Shown here: positions 30,836 to 35,560 of the stretch, piece by piece | Numbering within the stretch: position 1 is the stretch's first letter | Layout of the letters: every line of letters begins with the position of its first letter | Source: Halanaerobiales bacterium | GTDB taxonomy: Bacteria; Bacillota; Halanaerobiia; Halanaerobiales; Halanaerobiaceae | Assembly: GCA_016278485.1 (NCBI GenBank) | Contig: JADQBT010000028.1 | Span: 1 to 35,560, forward strand | DNA: 35,560 bases | Direction: 5' to 3' | Translations under genes and position numbers: made by a program | The notes under the pieces: generated by a model | Database searches by the model: none | Told to the model about the DNA's origin: nothing | The model's input: only the letters and a program-made list of their open reading frames with translations

Positions 30836-32461
30836 ATGGAAGAGAGAAAAGCAAATAATTTTATAAGGGGAGCAGCGATCTTAACTGCAGCAGGATTATT
30901 GGCCCGTGTTATGGGGTTTGTCTACAGAGTAATTTTAACACGAATTATTGGAGCAGAGGGTATGGGTTTGTATCAGATGGCATATCCTATTTATACTATC
31001 TTATTAGTGGTTTCGCGTTCAGGCATTCCTATTGCTTTAGCGAAAATGATTGCTGATAAAATTGCCTGTGAAGAAAGAAGAGCAGCATATAAAATTTTCA
31101 AAGTAGCAAGACGATTAAGTATTGGTATTGGCTTGTTCTTTGCACTTTTAATGGCTTTTCTAGCCCGACCTTTAATAAATTTATTATCACTTGATCCCAG
31201 AGCATATTATGCGGTATTAGCTATTTCACCAGCTATTTTCTTTGTATCAATAATGGCTACATATAGAGGTTTTTTTCAGGGCATGCAAAATATGGTACCA
31301 ACTGCTTATTCACAGGTGCTTGAACAATGGATTAGAATGTTGACAATGATTGGCTTAGTTTATTTCATGGTTCCATATGGATTGGATATAGCAGCAGCTG
31401 GAGCAAGTTTTGGTGCTGTAACTGGTTCTGTTGCTGGACTTTTAGTTTTGATTTTTATATACTATAAGAAGAGGAAGACCATATTTTCTTTTGTAAACCA
31501 AGGGCGGAAGAGTCAGCTTAGTAGTATAAAAATTATTAAAGATATAGCTGTACTGGGTATTCCTATTACATTTGGCGCACTTGTACTGCCATTGATGAGT
31601 TTGGTTGATCTAGTATTTGTGCCTCATCGATTACAAACAGCAGGTTATTTAATGGAAGAAGCAACGACTCTTTATGGTAGGCTTTCTGCTGTAGCAATGC
31701 CGTTAGTGAATTTCCCTACAATTATTACAGTTTCTCTAGCAGCAAGTCTTGTTCCATCTATTTCAGAAGCTTTTGCTCTGAAAAGAGATGATCTTATTAA
31801 AAGAAGAACTCAGACTGCTTTACGTTTAACTATTATGATCGGCTTGCCAGCAGCTGTTGGGTTATTTGCAACGGCAGAACAATTAACTACAGTAGTTTTT
31901 TCTGAGCCTGCTGCAGCTATTCCCTTAAGATATGTTTCCTGGGGCGTATTATTTATTGCATTACAACAAAGTAGTTCAGCTATCTTGAATGGTATAGGTA
32001 GAACTACTATTCCTGCCAGAAATTTATTTATTGGAGCTATAGTAAATGGCTTTATAAATTATCAATTAACAGCGATGCCTAGTTTCGGAATCAGAGGTGC
32101 AGCAATTGGGACAACAGTTGGATTTGCTATTGCTGCTTTATTGAATCTATTATCTGTAAAAAAACATACAGGCTTTAAAATACAATTTTCCGAAATGGTT
32201 TTTAAACCCCTTATTGCAGTTTTGGGGATGGCTTTAGTTGTAAAAGAGGGTTTTCCTTTTTTAAGCAGAAATTTAGCTAATTATTGGCCAGAATATAGTT
32301 ATCAATTAAGTACTTTTGGAATTGTTATTATTGCTGCTTTTGCCTATTTGTTATTACTTTTATTAACTGGTGAGATTAAATATAATGATCTTGTTCTAAT
32401 ACCTGTTTTTGGTAAAAAATTAGCCAATTTACTACTTAAAATTGGTTTAGTGGGTGATTAA
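30836..32461 (+). CDS. spoVB: SpoVB-family polysaccharide/lipid flippase
   Basis: A MOP-superfamily membrane protein with about 14 helices, 541 residues. N-terminus NNFIRGAAILTAAGLLARVMG FVYR followed by RIIGAEGMGLYQMAYPIY is the SpoVB/YabM-type start; a later part SVSLAASLVPSISEAFALKR is also family-typical. SpoVB is needed for spore cortex synthesis in Bacillus, probably as a lipid-linked precursor flippase. The frame opens at ATG 30827, but that codon abuts GGAAGG; ATG 30836, 9 bases from it, is the likely start (MEERKANN). The stop codon is directly followed by the mazG ATG. Other MurJ-like flippases are a possible alternative, but position supports SpoVB. Confidence 0.9.
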   Translation: MEERKANNFIRGAAILTAAGLLARVMGFVYRVILTRIIGAEGMGLYQMAYPIYTILLVVSRSGIPIALAKMIADKIACEERRAAYKIFKVARRLSIGIGLFFALLMAFLARPLINLLSLDPRAYYAVLAISPAIFFVSIMATYRGFFQGMQNMVPTAYSQVLEQWIRMLTMIGLVYFMVPYGLDIAAAGASFGAVTGSVAGLLVLIFIYYKKRKTIFSFVNQGRKSQLSSIKIIKDIAVLGIPITFGALVLPLMSLVDLVFVPHRLQTAGYLMEEATTLYGRLSAVAMPLVNFPTIITVSLAASLVPSISEAFALKRDDLIKRRTQTALRLTIMIGLPAAVGLFATAEQLTTVVFSEPAAAIPLRYVSWGVLFIALQQSSSAILNGIGRTTIPARNLFIGAIVNGFINYQLTAMPSFGIRGAAIGTTVGFAIAALLNLLSVKKHTGFKIQFSEMVFKPLIAVLGMALVVKEGFPFLSRNLANYWPEYSYQLSTFGIVIIAAFAYLLLLLLTGEIKYNDLVLIPVFGKKLANLLLKIGLVGD

Positions 32462-33265
32462 ATGAAAAAAAATATATTATTAAATGAAGTGGAAAGATTG
32501 GTTGGGATTGTAAGCCATTTACGAGGACCTGATGGCTGTCCATGGGATCGCGAACAAAATTATTATACATTAAAAGAGAATATAATTGAAGAAGCATATG
32601 AAGTGGTAGAGGCTCTGGAAAACAAAGATCTTGTTAATTTAAAAGAAGAATTAGGTGACCTATTATTACAGGTAGTTTTTCAAGCACAAATAGCTACGGA
32701 AAATAAAGATTTTGATTTAAGTGAAGTCTTTTCATTAATAAGTGATAAATTAATAAGAAGACATCCACATGTTTTTGCGGATACCAATGTAAAAAGTATT
32801 GCTGAAGTAAAAGAAAATTGGGATAAGATAAAAAGTAAAGAAAAAAACAAAAAGGAATTTTCAATATTAGATAAAGCAAAATCTGGACAACCTGCATTAA
32901 ATCAAGCTTACGATGTACAAAAAATTGCTGCTGAAGTTGGCTTTGATTGGGAAGAAACCAGTGAAGTAATTAATAAAATTGAGGAAGAATTAAGTGAGGT
33001 AAAAGAGGCAATATCTTTAAATGATGAGATAAAAATCAATGAAGAATTAGGTGATTTGCTTTTTGCTGTGGTTAACTTGGCCCGTTTTCAAAAAGTCAAT
33101 CCAGAGCTATCTTTATTAAAGGCAATAATAAAATTCAAAAAACGATTTGCATATATGGAAAAAGATGTTTCGAATAAAAAGGTTCGAATAGAGGATCATT
33201 CTCTGGCAGAGCTTGACCAACTATGGGAAAAAGCCAAAGAAGAATTTAAGGAGGATTTAAATTGA
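32462..33265 (+). CDS. mazG: Nucleoside triphosphate pyrophosphohydrolase MazG
   Basis: Hydrolyses (d)NTPs to NMP and PPi, house-cleaning of nucleotide pools. 267 residues with two MazG domains: the first with LRGPDGCPWDREQNYYTLK, ENIIEEAYEVVEAL and LKEELGDLLLQVVFQA; the second with KIEEELSEVKEAI and INEELGDLLFAVVNLAR, each with the EExxE ... ExxD metal site. Bacillus YabN at this position has an extra N-terminal methylase-like domain; that is absent here, giving the E. coli-size form. It starts immediately after the spoVB stop with GGGTGATTAA as binding site, and its TGA overlaps the TTG start of dacF, so three genes form one operon. Confidence 0.95.
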   Translation: MKKNILLNEVERLVGIVSHLRGPDGCPWDREQNYYTLKENIIEEAYEVVEALENKDLVNLKEELGDLLLQVVFQAQIATENKDFDLSEVFSLISDKLIRRHPHVFADTNVKSIAEVKENWDKIKSKEKNKKEFSILDKAKSGQPALNQAYDVQKIAAEVGFDWEETSEVINKIEEELSEVKEAISLNDEIKINEELGDLLFAVVNLARFQKVNPELSLLKAIIKFKKRFAYMEKDVSNKKVRIEDHSLAELDQLWEKAKEEFKEDLN

Positions 33266-34422
33266 GAAAATTAGGTAGTCTTTTAATATTATTTCTAATA
33301 GTTACTATTGTTCTAAGTGCAGGTGTTGTAAATGCTCAAAATTTTGATGTAGATGTTGATTCAGCTATTTTAATAGAGGTAGAAACTGGTCAAATTATTT
33401 TTGAAAAAAATGCAGATCGCAAATTACCTCCAGCTAGTATCACAAAAATAATGACACTTTTAATTGCAATGGAGAAGGTTGAAGATGGGTCAATCCATTT
33501 AGATGATGAAGTTACTATTAGTAGCTTTGCTGAGTCAATGGGGGGGTCTCAGATATATTTAAAAGCAAATACAAAAGTTAAGATGGGTGATTTGCTAAAA
33601 TCAATCACTATTGCCTCAGCAAATGATGCCAGTGTCGCTGTAGCAGAAGCTATCGCTGGTACATATAGCAATTTTGTTAGCATGATGAATGAGAGAGCAG
33701 ATGAATTAGGTATGAATAATACAAATTTCACTAATTCTACAGGATTGCCTGATCCAAGTGGAGAACATTATTCTACTGCACGTGATATCATGATTATGGC
33801 ACAAGAATTAGTGAAATATGATCAGATAAGAGAGTGGGCTTCAATTTGGGTTGAGTATTTACAATTACCAAATCGTAAAGCAATGCTGGTTAATACTAAT
33901 AGTTTAATAAATAAGTATACAGGCATGGATGGTTTAAAAACAGGCCATACTGATGAAGCTGGCTTTTGTCTTGCTGCTACAGCAAAGAAAGGTGAGACTC
34001 GTTTAGTATCTGTTGTACTCCAGGCTGATACACTGGCAGATAGAGAAGAAGCTACTATCAGGTTGTTAGATTATGGATTTAATGGTTTTACTAAAAAGCA
34101 ACTTGCCGAAAAAGGGGATACAGTTCAAAATATTTCGCTACCAAATGGTGCAGAACCATTTATTGTAGGTGAAGTGGCTGCAGATTTATATGTAATTGTA
34201 CGTAAAGGCCGTGAAGACGAGTTGAGTCGTAAAGTCAGATTGATTGAAAATCTTAAAGCACCAATTGAAAAAGGTGAAGTTTTAGGAGAATTAGTTGTAC
34301 TTCAAGGTGATAAAGAGTTAAGCAAAATAGATATTGTAGCGCTTAAAAATTATGATAAAGCTAATTTTTTAGTAAGAATCTGGCGAGGTATTGTTAACTG
34401 GATTGGAAGTTTTCTAAAGTAG
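33262..34422 (+). CDS. dacF: D-alanyl-D-alanine carboxypeptidase (DacF/PBP5 type)
   Basis: A low-molecular-mass penicillin-binding protein trimming the terminal D-Ala of peptidoglycan stem peptides. 386 residues. Signal peptide of about 25 residues (KLGSLLILFLIVTIVLSAG, cleavage near VNA-QN). Catalytic triad motifs are complete: SxxK as SITK (59-62), SxN as SAN (119-121), KTG (226-228). A PBP5-like C-terminal beta domain (about 265-355) is followed by a terminal amphipathic helix (FLVRIWRGIVNWIGSFLK) that anchors to the membrane. The start is TTG 33262 overlapping the mazG stop, with AAGGAGG upstream. The gene ends at a terminator. Confidence 0.93.
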   Translation: MRKLGSLLILFLIVTIVLSAGVVNAQNFDVDVDSAILIEVETGQIIFEKNADRKLPPASITKIMTLLIAMEKVEDGSIHLDDEVTISSFAESMGGSQIYLKANTKVKMGDLLKSITIASANDASVAVAEAIAGTYSNFVSMMNERADELGMNNTNFTNSTGLPDPSGEHYSTARDIMIMAQELVKYDQIREWASIWVEYLQLPNRKAMLVNTNSLINKYTGMDGLKTGHTDEAGFCLAATAKKGETRLVSVVLQADTLADREEATIRLLDYGFNGFTKKQLAEKGDTVQNISLPNGAEPFIVGEVAADLYVIVRKGREDELSRKVRLIENLKAPIEKGEVLGELVVLQGDKELSKIDIVALKNYDKANFLVRIWRGIVNWIGSFLK

Positions 34423-34451
34423 ATTATATATAGTTTCTAACTATATACGAA

Positions 34452-34484
34452 AAGCCGATCATCTTTTAGGTGGTTGGTTTTTTT
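34452..34484 (+). terminator. Intrinsic terminator of the spoVB-mazG-dacF operon
   Basis: AAGCCGATCATC (34452-34463) pairs with GGTGGTTGGTTT (34469-34480) with four G-T pairs, five-base loop, followed by T to 34484. Confidence 0.75.
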
Positions 34485-34546
34485 GTATATTAATTGGTTT
34501 TAACGAGAATATTATTTTTAAGGAGATCATATTGAGGCGATGAATT

Positions 34547-35470
34547 TTGCGTTTGTTTAAATATAATATTCTTTTTATTTTAATTTTGTTTACTTTGTTA
34601 TTGTCGGGTTGTTCGTCATTAATAGTTGAAGAAGAGGAGTTAATAAATGAAGAACCATTATTAAAAGTTAAATTAGCTGATGGGAAAATAGAACTTGTGA
34701 GGCTTGAAGAATATATTGCGGGTGTTCTAGTTGGTGAATTGGGAAGTGGGTGGCCAGAAGAAGCATATGCAGCTCAAGCAATAGTTGCCAGGACATATAC
34801 ACTAAAATATTTAAAAGAAAAAAACACTAATATAATTAGTGGTAGTTACAAAAAAGCTCAGGCTTATAAAATGGGAAATATACCAGTTGAAATAAGAAAA
34901 GCTGTTTTAAAAACACGCGGAGAGATTATTTTATACAATAATGATTATATATATTCTTGGTACCATTCTTCCGCTGGAGGAAGAACAAGTACGGCTACTG
35001 TTGGTTTGAATTATCAGTTGGAAGAACCACCTTATATTAAAATTGTTGATTCACCAGATTATCTTGCCCCATTAAATATTAAAAAATGGAGTTATACTGT
35101 ATCCACTGAGAAACTAATCCAGGTATTAAGTAAAATGGGTAGTAGATTTTTAGCTATTAATAATGTAGAGATAGCGGAAAAGGATTTTAGTGGACGAGTA
35201 AAAACGTTTCTAATTGCAGATGAGAATAAGAAGATTCATATTAATGCAGCTGAGCTTAGAATAAATTTAAACCCGCAATTATTTAAGTCAACAAAAATTT
35301 CTAAAATAGAAAACTCAGCAAATCAAATTAAATTCATTGGATCCGGTTATGGACATGGAGTGGGTTTAAGTCAGTGGGGAGCTTATGCATTGGCTAAAAT
35401 GGATTATAATTATGTTGGGATAATAAAGTATTATTATGATGATATTGAAATTAAACAGCTTTATAAATGA
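34547..35470 (+). CDS. SpoIID/LytB-domain lipoprotein (SpoIID-like)
   Basis: A 307-residue secreted protein. The N-terminus is a lipoprotein signal (about 1-22) with lipobox LSGC (Cys22), followed by an acidic linker. The SpoIID domain then shows RLEEYIAGVLVGELGSGWPEEAYAAQAIVARTYTLKYL, SWYHSSAGGRTSTA and the C-terminal GSGYGHGVGLSQWGAYALAK. SpoIID is a lytic transglycosylase active on denuded glycan during engulfment; LytB-type paralogues act as amidase modifiers. B. subtilis SpoIID has a membrane helix, not a lipobox, and lies elsewhere, so I do not assign the symbol. The TTG start 34547 follows GAGGCGATG; another AAGGAGA (34519-34525) lies before a four-codon mini-ORF at 34532-34543. Confidence 0.85.
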   Translation: MRLFKYNILFILILFTLLLSGCSSLIVEEEELINEEPLLKVKLADGKIELVRLEEYIAGVLVGELGSGWPEEAYAAQAIVARTYTLKYLKEKNTNIISGSYKKAQAYKMGNIPVEIRKAVLKTRGEIILYNNDYIYSWYHSSAGGRTSTATVGLNYQLEEPPYIKIVDSPDYLAPLNIKKWSYTVSTEKLIQVLSKMGSRFLAINNVEIAEKDFSGRVKTFLIADENKKIHINAAELRINLNPQLFKSTKISKIENSANQIKFIGSGYGHGVGLSQWGAYALAKMDYNYVGIIKYYYDDIEIKQLYK

Positions 35471-35481
35471 GTTATAAATGA
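35461..35481. repeat. Direct repeat across the SpoIID-like stop codon
   Basis: TTATAAATGA at 35461-35470 recurs at 35472-35481 after a single G. The first copy contains the stop TGA. Probably a slippage duplication. Confidence 0.7.
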
Positions 35482-35516
35482 ACTTAAAGATTATTAAAAA
35501 TTATTGAAAATAGTTC

Positions 35517-35545
35517 TTGACAGAGTGGAGTGTGTTTGATAAGAT
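35517..35545 (+). promoter_or_regulatory. Strong sigma-A promoter at the window end, possibly for an rRNA or tRNA operon
   Basis: TTGACA (35517-35522), 17-base spacer, TAAGAT (35540-35545), followed by AGTAAACGTCGC near the expected transcription start. A perfect -35 box with a preceding AT-rich stretch and a GTCGC start region are common before stable-RNA operons of clostridia. The promoted gene lies outside the window. Confidence 0.65.
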
Positions 35546-35560
35546 AGTAAACGTCGCATT

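Overview
The window is AT-rich and almost fully packed with genes on both strands. It reads as a chromosomal stretch of a low-GC, endospore-forming Firmicute. Support comes from strong GGAGG-type ribosome binding sites, sigma-A promoters close to consensus, the sporulation genes spoVG, spoVT, spoVB and a SpoIID-like gene, and the order purR ... spoVG-glmU-prs-ctc-pth-mfd-spoVT-spoVB-mazG, which is close to the Bacillus subtilis order. A halanaerobial or other clostridial lineage seems likely to me from protein style, but that is inference. No phage, insertion sequence, CRISPR array or tRNA/rRNA gene was seen.

Layout. 1-1616: 3' end of a phosphate uptake operon (pstA end, pstB, phoU). 1619-5345: mannose-6-phosphate isomerase (minus), an ABC exporter half-transporter (plus) and a TSUP-family permease (minus). 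5476-6479: a small envelope cluster (PspC-domain protein, DUF5668/LiaI-like membrane protein, an unknown TTG-started secreted or membrane peptide). 6536-6958: an orphan protein (minus). 7128-10383: two tandem proteins with three SPOCS/DUF3794 repeats and a C-terminal LysM, resembling SipL/SpoVID-type spore coat assembly factors, with a 28-codon basic ORF between them. 10530-12785: tdh-kbl, degrading threonine to glycine and acetyl-CoA. 12895-14275: a CaCA-family cation exchanger overlapping tail to tail with a mini YkuD L,D-transpeptidase.

14357-16815: ispE, a MobA-like nucleotidyltransferase and the purine repressor purR. Between purR and spoVG lies a block not found at this point in B. subtilis: a PRK06851-like ATPase (minus), glnR-glnA with a promoter and a candidate GlnR box, an ECF transporter S-component and an AIR-synthase-like protein. 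21466-30064: spoVG, a helix-hairpin-helix plus DEDDy-type nuclease-like protein, glmU, prs, the L25/Ctc gene, pth and mfd. 30186-34422: spoVT with an unusual structured leader, spoVB, mazG and dacF. 34547-35470: a SpoIID-like lipoprotein. The window ends in a sigma-A promoter whose style suggests a stable-RNA operon just outside.

Themes: sporulation and cell-wall functions recur (SPOCS/LysM pair, L,D-transpeptidase, SpoVG, GlmU, SpoVT, SpoVB, DacF, SpoIID), mixed with nucleotide/PRPP metabolism (PurR, Prs, MazG) and nitrogen control (GlnR/GlnA). TTG is used as start codon unusually often (about nine genes by my reading). The most interesting items are the tandem SPOCS/LysM pair with its micro-ORF, the HhH-DEDDy protein inside the spoVG-glmU junction, the spoVT leader in which a hairpin appears to bridge a distant Shine-Dalgarno to the start codon, the ATPase with an apparently lost second P-loop, and a 19-bp perfect inverted repeat after kbl.
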